Shown: piece by piece, positions 40,305-48,511 of the stretch
Numbering within the stretch: position 1 is the first letter of the stretch
Layout: every line of letters begins with the position of its first letter
Source of the DNA: Viridibacillus sp050279675
Lineage (GTDB): Bacteria > Bacillota > Bacilli > Bacillales_A > Planococcaceae
Direction of reading: 5' to 3'
NCBI RefSeq assembly: GCF_050279675.1
Contig: NZ_JBNNUK010000007.1
Span: 1 to 64,000, forward strand
DNA length: 64,000 nucleotides
Made by a program: the position numbers and the translations under genes
Notes under the pieces: model-generated
What the model was told of the DNA's origin: nothing
What the model saw: only the letters and a program-made list of their open reading frames with translations
Database searches by the model: none

Positions 40305-40946
40305 TTATAAAAACCCATTCAAGAACGGATTTTGCTCCATTTCAGTTCCAATAGTAGTTGCATCTCCATGACCTGGATAAACGATTAGATTCTCATCTAA
40401 CGATAAGAGCTTATCATGGATGGATTTTAATAGTAGTTTTTCATTACCACCTACTAAATCTGTGCGTCCCACACTACCTTGAAATAGAGTATCTCCAACT
40501 ATCGCAAATCCTTCATCTTTGAATATAAATGAAATACTACCCGGAGAATGACCTGGAGTGTGCACAATCTCAAATTCAAAAGGTCCTATAGTTAATTCTT
40601 GTGGTTGATCAATAACATGATCTGCTGGTCGTGTTGTTATATTTGGTAATTCCGCATATCGACCAGAACCATTTTTCATTGGATCAATTACCCAATCTGT
40701 TTCCGCCTTATGTAAATAAACAGGTACTTTAAAAGCATCTCTCACTGCATCTACTGCTCCAATATGATCAAAATGAGCATGTGTTAACAAAATAGCTAAC
40801 GGACGCAAATTTAATGCTCTCAATTGCTGTACAATCCTCTCACCTTCACTACCCGGATCAATCACAAGACATTCTTTCTTTTTATTTGAAATAATATAGC
40901 AATTTGTTTGAACTGGTCCTAATGTATATGTTCGAATATTTAACAT
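40305..40946 (-). CDS. yqgX: Metallo-beta-lactamase-fold hydrolase, glyoxalase-II type (YqgX)
   Basis: The ATG at 40946 behind GGAGGTG gives 213 residues. THAHFDHIG carries the metal-binding HxHxDH motif near residue 58. Further ligands are in VHTPGHSPGS, GDTLFQGSVGRTD and the C-terminal YPGHGDATT. This is the pattern of glyoxalase-II-like thioesterases of Bacilli (YqgX), which may hydrolyse acylated bacillithiol adducts. The exact substrate is inferred from the family. Confidence 0.92.
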   Translation of the reverse strand: MLNIRTYTLGPVQTNCYIISNKKKECLVIDPGSEGERIVQQLRALNLRPLAILLTHAHFDHIGAVDAVRDAFKVPVYLHKAETDWVIDPMKNGSGRYAELPNITTRPADHVIDQPQELTIGPFEFEIVHTPGHSPGSISFIFKDEGFAIVGDTLFQGSVGRTDLVGGNEKLLLKSIHDKLLSLDENLIVYPGHGDATTIGTEMEQNPFLNGFL

Positions 40947-41123
40947 TCTTTTCACCTCCACTATATTATACAGATTCCATCACGAAATGATATATATATC
41001 ATAACATCCCTCGTTCAAATATCCGTCACTTTTTAATCTCGACAAACGTACTAATTAGCTTTACAATAGAAGAGGAATATTGTTTGCGGCATTCATTTTC
41101 GGATGTCGAAAGGAGTGTCTATA

Positions 41124-41303
41124 TTGAACTTATTAATGGTTATTTTTGGTCTAGTCGCAATTCTAGGTCTAGTTGGCACTGTACAGTCTCTTAAAGAAAA
41201 AAGCGTTCTAGGAATTGCTTTTAACTTTGCTACATTTGCAGTGTTCGGATGGTTCGTATTTATGACTATCTTAAATCAAGGGTTCCCACCATCTCTTCAC
41301 TAA
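41124..41303 (+). CDS. yqgW: DUF2759 small membrane protein (YqgW)
   Basis: I place the start at TTG 41124, which follows AAAGGAG with suitable spacing. The 59-residue product begins MNLLMVIFGLVAILG and has two hydrophobic segments around a basic turn (QSLKEKS), ending GFPPSLH. Length and layout match the DUF2759 family (YqgW in Bacillus subtilis, about 60 residues), which lies next to yqgX there as well. Function is unknown. Confidence 0.8.
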   Translation: MNLLMVIFGLVAILGLVGTVQSLKEKSVLGIAFNFATFAVFGWFVFMTILNQGFPPSLH

Positions 41304-41320
41304 TACAAAGTGGGACAACA

Positions 41321-41354
41321 AAAGCTGTGGTTTTTATACCACAGCTTTTTTTTG
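41321..41354. terminator. Bidirectional terminator
   Basis: AAAGCTGTGGT (41322-41332) and ACCACAGCTTT (41339-41349) form an 11-bp stem with A and T runs on the two sides, between converging genes. Confidence 0.9.
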
Positions 41355-41358
41355 TCTT

Positions 41359-42453
41359 CTATTCAAGGGTTAACCATTTTTTCTTTTTGTAAGGTTCAAA
41401 CGACATAACTTGCTCTAAATCATTACCATATAAACAAAGTGAGCCTTTTGGTGAGCAACTAATCATTGCATACTCATCAAGAGTTATTAATTCCTCCACT
41501 TTTTCTTCTGAAATTTTCATCAACTTAAATTTACCTGAATAATTATCCAACAAACCACCTTCAGTTGGTAAAATAGCTATCACTGATTGATCCTCTAACC
41601 AAACTAAATCCGGAACAAACCATTGAGAATAATTACTTAATGCAGGTGCGTGCCAAGTTATTTCCTTATTTTTGTTCTTTAATACATATGAAAACTGTTC
41701 TGTTTCGAAATCAATTTGAACTGTTAATCTAGCATCCTTCTCTGTATCCAAATAGACAACTTTTTTTAAATCAGTTTGTTGTTCCTGACCAGTCTTCCAA
41801 TTTAACTCTACTATTTCACCGCCATTAAGCTGACGAGCTGTCCAACGATTATATAGTAAAATATCATCGGATTGCCAAACTAAAAATGGATTACTAGGAT
41901 CAATCTTATGCAACTTTTCTTGTTCACCATCAAAGACATAACATTGGTACGAAAAATCCCCCTGGAATGCTGTGAAGGCGACTAATTGAGGGTTGTTAGG
42001 ATTCCACATAATTGATAACTCAGAGGACTGAATATCGACACTATGTAGGATTTCCCCTTTTAACGAAATCATCTTAACCGTTGCAGATGAGGAGTGTGCG
42101 GAAGATTGAACGATAATTTGCTTTTTAGAAGGATGGATCATCACTTGAATAATTTGGTCCTTTTCCGAATAAATCTTCTCTTTTTCACCTGTAATTAAAT
42201 TATAAGTTACTAGGTGGAAACTGTCTGATTCATAAGCAACATACAAAATTGTTGTTTCAGATAGAAACCCAACAATACTATGTAAATCTTCTGTCTTCAT
42301 AGAATAATCAAGAACTTCTGTTGCAACCCTTTTTTGTTCAACCGCTTCAGGGTTATTTGAATCCGCATCTAAATTTGGTTGTGAAGCTTCTTTATTACAC
42401 CCAACTAGGAAAATGGCACAAGCGAGGACTAGATACATCTTAAACTTTTTCAT
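41359..42453 (-). CDS. Lipoprotein with propeller-like repeats (YqgU-like)
   Basis: The ATG at 42453 follows GAGGAGGC and gives 364 residues with a lipobox LVGC near residue 19, so the protein should be lipid-anchored outside. The rest is beta-rich with repeated segments of about 45 residues (ETTILYVAYESDSFHLVTYNL, KQIIVQSSAHSS, NNPQLVAFTAF), which suggests a beta-propeller. In Bacillus subtilis the lipoprotein YqgU has the same place between yqgS and yqgW. I assign the similarity from position and layout. Its role is unknown. Confidence 0.75.
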   Translation of the reverse strand: MKKFKMYLVLACAIFLVGCNKEASQPNLDADSNNPEAVEQKRVATEVLDYSMKTEDLHSIVGFLSETTILYVAYESDSFHLVTYNLITGEKEKIYSEKDQIIQVMIHPSKKQIIVQSSAHSSSATVKMISLKGEILHSVDIQSSELSIMWNPNNPQLVAFTAFQGDFSYQCYVFDGEQEKLHKIDPSNPFLVWQSDDILLYNRWTARQLNGGEIVELNWKTGQEQQTDLKKVVYLDTEKDARLTVQIDFETEQFSYVLKNKNKEITWHAPALSNYSQWFVPDLVWLEDQSVIAILPTEGGLLDNYSGKFKLMKISEEKVEELITLDEYAMISCSPKGSLCLYGNDLEQVMSFEPYKKKKWLTLE

Positions 42454-42535
42454 ATTGTGCCTCCTCTTCACCCACATCTATTATACGATTATAAACTAAA
42501 AAGGTTTCGTTATAAGTAGAAAATTATGGATTTTC

Positions 42536-42573
42536 ATAAAAAAACCTACATGAATAGATTCATGTAGGTTTTC
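42536..42573 (-). terminator. ltaS terminator
   Basis: AAACCTACATGAAT and ATTCATGTAGGTTT form a 14-bp stem, followed on the minus strand by TTTTAT. Confidence 0.93.
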
Positions 42574-42581
42574 AAAAGGAT

Positions 42582-44480
42582 TTATTTAGTTTCTTCTGAA
42601 TTCGATTTTAGAGCTCCAGTTTTTTCATCATAAAAGCGAAGTAAATCACCATTTATAATACGGTCAGAGTATTCTAGCTTTTTATTTGATCTTTCAATAA
42701 ACGGCTCACATTTTGCTTGATCTGTTTTCTCACCTGTTTTTTTATCGTAACAAACCTCACCAGAATAAACTAGTTTATCAGTTACGAAACGACCGTCACG
42801 GAATGTAACGAAGTCTTCATGGTCTTTAGAGAATAAGTCTGCACCTAATTGTAAGTCGTTAGTTGTATCAACACCTAATAAGTGTAATAATGTTGGGCGA
42901 ATATCCATTTGACCCGATACTTCATGCATTACTTTACCTACACCTGAGTTAGGAATGTGCACGAAGAATGGTACTTGTTGTAGTTGCGCTGTTTCAAATG
43001 GTGTAATCTCTTTACCCAAATATTGTTCCATTGCTTTGTTATGGTTTTCTGAAATACCATAATGGTCACCATACATTACAATGATTGAATTATCATATAA
43101 TCCTTTTTCTTTTAAATCATCAAACAGCGTTTTAATAGCTTCGTCTGTATAACGGACAGTTTGGAAATAACGATTCACTGTGCCATCTCCAGATGTGTAA
43201 GGTTCAATGAATTGATCCTCTTCATCAGAAGTGAATGGGTGGTGGTTTGTTAAAGATAACATACGTGTATAGAAAGGTTGTGGCATTGTTTTCATAATAT
43301 CCACAGATTGTTCCATAAACGGAATATCTTTTAGTCCCCAGTTAACTGAATTTTCATCATTTACATCAAATGAATCAATATCATAGAACTTCTTAATATC
43401 AAATGCATGATACATCATATCACGGTTCCAGAAACTCTTATTATTTGAGTGTAGTACTGAAGTATAATAACCTTCACCATTTAAACGTTCAGCCATCGAG
43501 TTGAATGTATTCCCACTATTAGTGAAGAAAACAGCTCCTCGACCTGCCCCGTACAATGAGTTTTCAACAATAAATTCAGCATCTGATGTTTTTCCAAGAC
43601 CTGTTTGGTGATAGAAATTATCGAAGTAGAATGTATCTTTATCTTTTGTTAAAGAGTTTAAGAATGGTGTAATTTCTTGACCATTCATTTCATTATTAAT
43701 GACAAAGTCTTGAGTTGATTCAAGCGAGATAACAATAACGTTGCGGTCTTTTGCAAGACCAAACATTTTATCGTCAGGTTTAGCCTGATTAGATTTTACG
43801 TAGTTCGTAACTTCTGTTAACTCACTACCATCAGCTAATGCACGTTGAGCATGTGATTTTGATTGAATGTAAATATCATATAGATGGTAATTGTAAGTAC
43901 CGATATTCTTCACTAAAATTTCACGGTCAAAGCTACGTGTAAGTAGCTGTGGACGTTCCATTTCAGCTAAACCAAGGTTTAAGAATAACATTGCACATGA
44001 TAAAACAAAATACGTACGACGCATTTTCGGTTTAACTACGGAAATTTCTTTTGCAACAGGTAAAAACTTAACTGCTAGTATTAACAAAATAACGTCTGTA
44101 AAGTAGAAAACATCTGTAAAGTACATAGAAGATAATGTAGAGCTTCCTAGGTCACCGAAGTTACTTGTTTGGAACAACATTGGTAATGTTATAAAGTCAT
44201 CGAAGAAGCGGTAAACAGCAACGTTAGCATATAAAACAATTGCTAGAATAATACTTGTGATAATTATATAGCGATTACGTGCTTTTGCAGTTTTAAAGAA
44301 TAACGACAACCCATAAATAAATAGCAAAAAGCTAACTGGGTTGATAAACAGAATCAGTTGCTGCATTGTATTTTCAATTTTCATATCAAAAGCTGTATGA
44401 TATGTTATATATGTTTTAATCCAAGTGGCTACTATTGCTAGAGCCAAAATTGAATGTTTAGGTGCTTTTTTAAAATTCAT
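42582..44480 (-). CDS. Lipoteichoic acid synthase family protein (YqgS-like)
   Basis: The protein of about 632 residues has five N-terminal membrane helices and an extracellular sulfatase-like domain from about residue 245. It transfers glycerol phosphate from phosphatidylglycerol to a growing chain or primer. The catalytic threonine lies in GLGKTSDAEF. Metal-binding segments are VISLESTQDF, SVLHSNNKSFWNRD, and MYGDHYGISENHN. I prefer the ATG at 44480, ten bases behind GGGGG. Four paralogues exist in Bacillus subtilis. Position next to the YqgU-like gene points to YqgS. Confidence 0.9.
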   Translation of the reverse strand: MNFKKAPKHSILALAIVATWIKTYITYHTAFDMKIENTMQQLILFINPVSFLLFIYGLSLFFKTAKARNRYIIITSIILAIVLYANVAVYRFFDDFITLPMLFQTSNFGDLGSSTLSSMYFTDVFYFTDVILLILAVKFLPVAKEISVVKPKMRRTYFVLSCAMLFLNLGLAEMERPQLLTRSFDREILVKNIGTYNYHLYDIYIQSKSHAQRALADGSELTEVTNYVKSNQAKPDDKMFGLAKDRNVIVISLESTQDFVINNEMNGQEITPFLNSLTKDKDTFYFDNFYHQTGLGKTSDAEFIVENSLYGAGRGAVFFTNSGNTFNSMAERLNGEGYYTSVLHSNNKSFWNRDMMYHAFDIKKFYDIDSFDVNDENSVNWGLKDIPFMEQSVDIMKTMPQPFYTRMLSLTNHHPFTSDEEDQFIEPYTSGDGTVNRYFQTVRYTDEAIKTLFDDLKEKGLYDNSIIVMYGDHYGISENHNKAMEQYLGKEITPFETAQLQQVPFFVHIPNSGVGKVMHEVSGQMDIRPTLLHLLGVDTTNDLQLGADLFSKDHEDFVTFRDGRFVTDKLVYSGEVCYDKKTGEKTDQAKCEPFIERSNKKLEYSDRIINGDLLRFYDEKTGALKSNSEETK

Positions 44481-44716
44481 TCCTAACATCCCCCTACTTT
44501 CTTTCGTTCTTTACAATTTTAGTTTCATATATGAAAGAAACAAAATATATCATAATCCTTTTTTTACAACAACGCAACAAAAATGTTACATCACATATTA
44601 TATAATCAAATTTCCGTTTTTATTACAGACTCTTTATTAGACGGATAAGTCATGTAAAAGTTTCATTAATCTTTAAAAAAAGTAGTAGAAAATAAATTCC
44701 ACCACTCCTTAACAAA

Positions 44717-44920
44717 TTATTGTCTATTCCTTTTCTCTTTCGAAATTTCTTGGCGTAGGATCATCAAAGCCATTTGGTAATCCTGTATGTCTATTAAATG
44801 TGAAGAATAGAGTTCTCGTATCTCATCTTCCATCAGTTCTAAATCCGCAACGCGATCTTTTGTATAAATAAATGTACCAAAGCGTTTCAAAAATTGCATC
44901 ACATCATATACTGTTTTCAT
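44717..44920 (-). CDS. yqgQ: YqgQ family protein
   Basis: The ATG at 44920 gives 67 residues starting MKTVYDVMQFLKRFGTFIY, then DRVADLELMEDEIRELYSSHLID and YQMALMILRQEI. This is the small helical YqgQ family of Bacillales, whose function is unknown and which may bind nucleic acid. It overlaps the end of fthC by 17 bases. AAAGGAG lies 13 bases upstream, rather far. In Bacillus subtilis the rhomboid protease and glucokinase genes are next to it. Both are missing here. Confidence 0.88.
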   Translation of the reverse strand: MKTVYDVMQFLKRFGTFIYTKDRVADLELMEDEIRELYSSHLIDIQDYQMALMILRQEISKEKRNRQ

Positions 44921-45509
44921 CGACTGATTGTGACTCCTTTCGATATTCAAGACAATTAATAACACTTGTCTCTGTAATTATTTTATGAACCGGTAAATCA
45001 TATTGATCTGTCGGTACTTTATGTATGAGCTGTACTCCAAAAGCTAAGGTAATTCGCTCTCCGTTATAACTGGCTAAATACCGATCATAGTAACCGCCAC
45101 CAAAGCCTACTCGATAACCAAACTGATCAAATACAACACCTGGAACAATCAAACAATTGATTTCTTCATTTGGCACTTCTTTTGTTAAAGCAGGAATAGG
45201 TTCTTTTAGTTGCATATAGACCGTTTCTAATTGATCGAATGATGTAATTTCATAGAATATCATAGCACGTGTTTTAGGTTCGCATTTAGGAACCGCTACT
45301 CGTTTTCCTTGTGACCAGAGTTTTTCAATTAATGGTATTGTATTCACTTCTGGAAAGGCTGATATGGTTAAACCAATTATATTCGCTTTTTTAATAGTAG
45401 ATTCTCTTAATAGTTTTTCGTGAATTTGAAATGAGTATGCATCATATTGCGCTTTTGACATTTGAGCAAGCTGCGTTCTCATATCTCGACGTAGTGTTTT
45501 TTTATCCAA
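44904..45509 (-). CDS. fthC: 5-formyltetrahydrofolate cyclo-ligase
   Basis: This enzyme closes 5-formyltetrahydrofolate to methenyltetrahydrofolate with ATP. I use the TTG at 45509 (201 residues), eight bases behind AAGGAG. The GTG at 45518 would overlap that site. Family motifs are RRDMRTQLAQM, AFPEVNTIPLIEKLWSQGKRVAVPKC, and near residue 130 VPGVVFDQFGYRVGFGGGYYDRYLA, the nucleotide and folate-binding loop. It overlaps yqgQ, so translation is probably coupled. Confidence 0.94.
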   Translation of the reverse strand: MDKKTLRRDMRTQLAQMSKAQYDAYSFQIHEKLLRESTIKKANIIGLTISAFPEVNTIPLIEKLWSQGKRVAVPKCEPKTRAMIFYEITSFDQLETVYMQLKEPIPALTKEVPNEEINCLIVPGVVFDQFGYRVGFGGGYYDRYLASYNGERITLAFGVQLIHKVPTDQYDLPVHKIITETSVINCLEYRKESQSVDENSI

Positions 45510-45537
45510 GGGGTTCACTCCTTTTTAGTCCCAAGAA

Positions 45538-45569
45538 CGGAAAAAGCCAAAACCACTCGCGGTTTTGGC
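45538..45569 (-). terminator. rpmG terminator
   Basis: GCCAAAACC (45546-45554) and GGTTTTGGC (45561-45569) form a perfect stem with a six-base loop. On the minus strand TTTTTCC follows. Confidence 0.92.
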
Positions 45570-45577
45570 AACAGTTA

Positions 45578-45727
45578 TTACTTCGTTTCACGGTGAAGAG
45601 TGTTCTTCTTATCACGAGAGCAATATTTTTTCAATTCAAGACGTTCTGGATTGTTACGCTTGTTTTTCTTAGAAATGTAGTTACGTTCGCCACATTCAGT
45701 GCAAGCTAATGTAATATTAACGCGCAT
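45578..45727 (-). CDS. rpmG: Ribosomal protein L33
   Basis: A 49-residue frame starts at ATG 45727, five bases behind GGAGGGG. The product MRVNITLACTECGERNYISK...NNPERLELKKYCSRDKKNT...HRETK is bacterial L33. The first zinc-binding pair (CTEC) is kept, but the second pair is incomplete (YCSRD), so only three of four cysteines are present. Bacilli often carry zinc-binding and zinc-free L33 paralogues. This copy sits next to fthC, like rpmGB in Bacillus subtilis. Confidence 0.95.
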   Translation of the reverse strand: MRVNITLACTECGERNYISKKNKRNNPERLELKKYCSRDKKNTLHRETK

Positions 45728-45954
45728 CTTTACCCCTCCCACTCTATATCAAGAATAAAATGTCTTTAGTGAGCATGATTTATACGACTAACTTATTATA
45801 TCATAACTTCGGAAAAAATCTACTGTCATTTCTTCTGGAAATTTCGTCTAATACGTGACTAAACGTGGGATACTGTTTGAAGAGCAGGAGTATTATGTCC
45901 TACTTTATGATAAAATGGTATTACAACTATTTAAACCTATTGAGGTGAAAGATT

Positions 45955-46329
45955 TTGGAATTATCATCTATATTAATGATTGTCGGGATTATCGTAATAA
46001 TTGCTTCGTTTTTCATCAAAGATCATTCGACACAAATCGAGGGAGATGTTGAAGAACTTTCTCTTAATTTTTATCAGGAAACACATCAACTTAAGCGTCG
46101 TTTAAAAGTGATTGAGGAAGAATTATTATTAGAGCCCAAATTGATAGGAAAACCTAAAAAAGCAGCATCTCCGGTAGCTTCATCCACTAAAGGTATTCAC
46201 CAAATCATTGTTAGTCAAGTGCAAACGCTACATAAGCAGGGCTATACTATCCCTGAAATTAGTAAACGCTCTTCTCTTACAATGGAGCAGGTGCAAGAAG
46301 TCCTTCAAAGTGGAGGCAGCCGCGTATGA
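45955..46329 (+). CDS. Single-helix membrane protein with C-terminal HTH-like motif
   Basis: TTG at 45955 behind GAGGTGAAAG starts a 124-residue protein. It has one membrane helix (residues 4-21), an acidic and basic coiled-coil-like stretch (about 30-65), and a C-terminal segment GIHQIIVSQVQTLHKQGYTIPEISKRSSLTMEQVQEVL, which looks like a helix-turn-helix. Its layout is similar to SwrB or DUF6115-type proteins, in which the C-terminal helices bind a partner rather than DNA. I am unsure of the family. The stop overlaps the next start (ATGA). Confidence 0.65.
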   Translation: MELSSILMIVGIIVIIASFFIKDHSTQIEGDVEELSLNFYQETHQLKRRLKVIEEELLLEPKLIGKPKKAASPVASSTKGIHQIIVSQVQTLHKQGYTIPEISKRSSLTMEQVQEVLQSGGSRV

Positions 46330-46799
46330 GAAAATCATCCATCCGAGCATTTGGCATCGCTCTTTTTCTTGCGGGTGCTAGCTTTACCTTCGCGGATTTT
46401 ATAACAAGTGACACTGAAGCTGCGAATATAAATGTGCCTAAAGGGACGGTCCTTATCAAAAAGAACGAACTAGAAGCAATCAATGCTGAAGCTGCTGAAG
46501 CAAAAGAGCAGCTTGCTAAAATACAAACCGACTACAGTGCACTAAAAAATAATACAGTAGCTGTAAATGCCTCAGCTAAAAAAACGGCAAAGTCGTATAC
46601 ACTTGTTATTAAAAAGGGAATGGGTACTTCAGAAGTAAGTTCAGCTCTTGAGAAAGCCGGCATAATTAAAGACGCTGGTGACTTCGAGCTTTACGTCATC
46701 AAAAATGACAAAGCATCTAGTCTTCAAATTGGCACTTACGATTTAAATGTCAAAATGACTACCCCTGAAATTGTAAAGAAAATTACACGTAGTAAATAG
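46326..46799 (+). CDS. Secreted MltG/YceG-like domain protein
   Basis: This 157-residue protein has a signal-anchor (about residues 7-25), a helical linker rich in Ala and Glu (50-70), and a C-terminal domain (90-155): GMGTSEVSSALEKAGIIKD, FELYVIKND, QIGTYDLNVKMTTPEIVKKI. This is the LysM-like start of MltG (YceG) lytic transglycosylases. The catalytic MltG domain with its glutamate is absent, so it probably binds peptidoglycan without cutting it. The ATGA overlap with the preceding gene indicates coupled production. Confidence 0.75.
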   Translation: MRKSSIRAFGIALFLAGASFTFADFITSDTEAANINVPKGTVLIKKNELEAINAEAAEAKEQLAKIQTDYSALKNNTVAVNASAKKTAKSYTLVIKKGMGTSEVSSALEKAGIIKDAGDFELYVIKNDKASSLQIGTYDLNVKMTTPEIVKKITRSK

Positions 46800-46838
46800 T
46801 TGCAGTGCAATCAGGTCATTAAGTTCTGAACAATTTCA

Positions 46839-46878
46839 ACGTCCATTGGGTATTCAAATTACTCAATGGACGTTTTTC
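46839..46878 (+). terminator. Terminator after the MltG-like gene
   Basis: AACGTCCATTG (46839-46849) and CAATGGACGTT (46864-46874) form an 11-bp stem followed by TTTTT. Confidence 0.88.
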
Positions 46879-46943
46879 TATTAAAACTCTGCTAAGTTGA
46901 AAGTACATCACTACTATTAACTCGGTCATGCAATTTGAACAAC

Positions 46944-46978
46944 AAAAAGCAAGCTGGCTAATTAGTCAGCTTGCTTCC
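46944..46978 (-). terminator. phoU terminator
   Basis: AAGCAAGCTG and CAGCTTGCTT with further inner pairing (GCTAATTAGT). On the minus strand TTTTTG follows. Confidence 0.85.
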
Positions 46979-46990
46979 TTCTATGAACGG

Positions 46991-47650
46991 CTATTGATTC
47001 AACTCATAATGCTTACCCTTCACTAGATAAAATAACAACTCAGCTAAATTTGTGGCATGATCTGCCGAACGCTCTAAATAGCGACAAACAAAAGATAATT
47101 GTGTGACTTGGCCAATATCTTTCATATTTTCGGTCGGCGTATTTAAAATCTCAACGATTGCTTCACCATATAAAGCATCAATTTGATCATCTAAGAGCGC
47201 AATTTCCTTGGCCTTGTTCATATCTTCTTCGATAAATGCCTGGACCATATTTTTTAACATAGCGATTGCTTGATCACGCATTTGTGCAATTTTCTCCGTA
47301 GGATAGACCACTTTCGTTTCACCAAGACGAATCGTCTCTTTGGCTATATTTACAGCATAATCCCCAATTCTCTCCATATCTGAGGCAGCTTTAATCATAA
47401 CAATTAAGCGACGTAAGTCAGTCGCAACAGGTTGTTGTTTGGCAATCAATAAAATGACCTCATCATTTAAATGTTCTTCTAACCTATTGATAAAACGATC
47501 TTGATCTATTAATAATAGTGCCGCATCAATATCTTGGTCAAAAAGAGCCTCAACTGATTTTTCTAATGCATGAATGGACATATGACATAAATCTAACATT
47601 AGCCCTTGCACTCGCTTTAAATCATTTTCAAATTTTTCACGAACCGTCAT
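46991..47650 (-). CDS. phoU: Phosphate signalling protein PhoU
   Basis: This 219-residue all-helical protein has two PhoU repeats, each with the metal-binding motif: DMERIGDYAVNIAKE near residue 90 and LERSADHATNLAE near residue 195. It links the Pst transporter to the PhoR kinase and limits phosphate uptake. It lies 14 bases behind pstB, ending the operon with its own terminator. AAGGAGG precedes the ATG. A PhoU-like domain also occurs in the Na/Pi cotransporter at 55.3 kb. Confidence 0.95.
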   Translation of the reverse strand: MTVREKFENDLKRVQGLMLDLCHMSIHALEKSVEALFDQDIDAALLLIDQDRFINRLEEHLNDEVILLIAKQQPVATDLRRLIVMIKAASDMERIGDYAVNIAKETIRLGETKVVYPTEKIAQMRDQAIAMLKNMVQAFIEEDMNKAKEIALLDDQIDALYGEAIVEILNTPTENMKDIGQVTQLSFVCRYLERSADHATNLAELLFYLVKGKHYELNQ

Positions 47651-47664
47651 CTTTCTATTCCTCC

Positions 47665-48495
47665 TTAACCGAATCGACCGGAAATATAATCTTCTGTTCT
47701 TTTATCCGTTGGTGTAGAGAATATATGGTTCGTAGCCGCACACTCTATCACTTCTCCATTTAGAAAGAATGCCGTTTTATCAGAAATACGCGCTGCTTGC
47801 TGCATATTATGTGTCACAATAATAATTGAGTAGTTTTCTTTTAATTCTTGGACTAACTCTTCAACTTTTAATGTAGAAATCGGATCTAATGCTGATGTTG
47901 GCTCATCCATCAAAATGACATCTGGTTCAATGGCAAGGCATCTAGCGATACAAATACGTTGTTGTTGTCCCCCTGATAAACCATATGCATTTTGGTTTAG
48001 GCGATCTTTAACTTCATCCCATATCGCTGCTCCGCGTAAGCTTTTTTCCACAATTTCATCGAGGATTTTCTTATTTTTAATACCATGTATACGTGGACCA
48101 TAAGCGATGTTATCGTAAATAGATTTTGGGAATGGGTTTGGTTTTTGAAATACCATACCGACTTTAGTACGCAATTCTTCAACTTGGTATTTGTTATCTA
48201 GAATATTACGCTCACGGTATAAAATTTCACCTTCTGTACGAACAGATGGGATTAGCTCGACCATTCGATTTAACGTTTTAATATACGTCGATTTACCACA
48301 ACCAGATGGACCAATAATAGCCGTTACTTCATTTTCTTTCATTTCAAGATTTATATCTTTTAAGGCATGATGTTCTCCATACCATAAATTCAAGTTTTTA
48401 GAATGATACACTGTTCGTTTGTCTTCTTTTGAAATTACTTTTAAGTTTTGTCCTTTTGTTTCATAAAGTTCATTTACTGGAAGTTTAACCATCAT
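47665..48495 (-). CDS. pstB: Phosphate ABC transporter ATPase
   Basis: This 276-residue ATPase drives high-affinity phosphate import. Walker A GPSGCGKST near residue 64, the signature LSGGQQQR, Walker B VILMDEPTSALDP, and the switch histidine in IIVTHNM are present. The N-terminus has about 30 extra residues (VISKEDKRTVYHSKNLNLWYG) with the typical PstB aromatic clamp. Only one pstB is present, whereas Bacillus subtilis has two. It follows pstA by 16 bases. Confidence 0.97.
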   Translation of the reverse strand: MMVKLPVNELYETKGQNLKVISKEDKRTVYHSKNLNLWYGEHHALKDINLEMKENEVTAIIGPSGCGKSTYIKTLNRMVELIPSVRTEGEILYRERNILDNKYQVEELRTKVGMVFQKPNPFPKSIYDNIAYGPRIHGIKNKKILDEIVEKSLRGAAIWDEVKDRLNQNAYGLSGGQQQRICIARCLAIEPDVILMDEPTSALDPISTLKVEELVQELKENYSIIIVTHNMQQAARISDKTAFFLNGEVIECAATNHIFSTPTDKRTEDYISGRFG

Positions 48496-48511
48496 TGAAG
48501 CCCCCTATTTA

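Noticed and set aside
45431..45709. 92-codon plus-strand frame opposite rpmG
   Set aside because: The minus strand encodes ribosomal protein L33, which fully explains the region.
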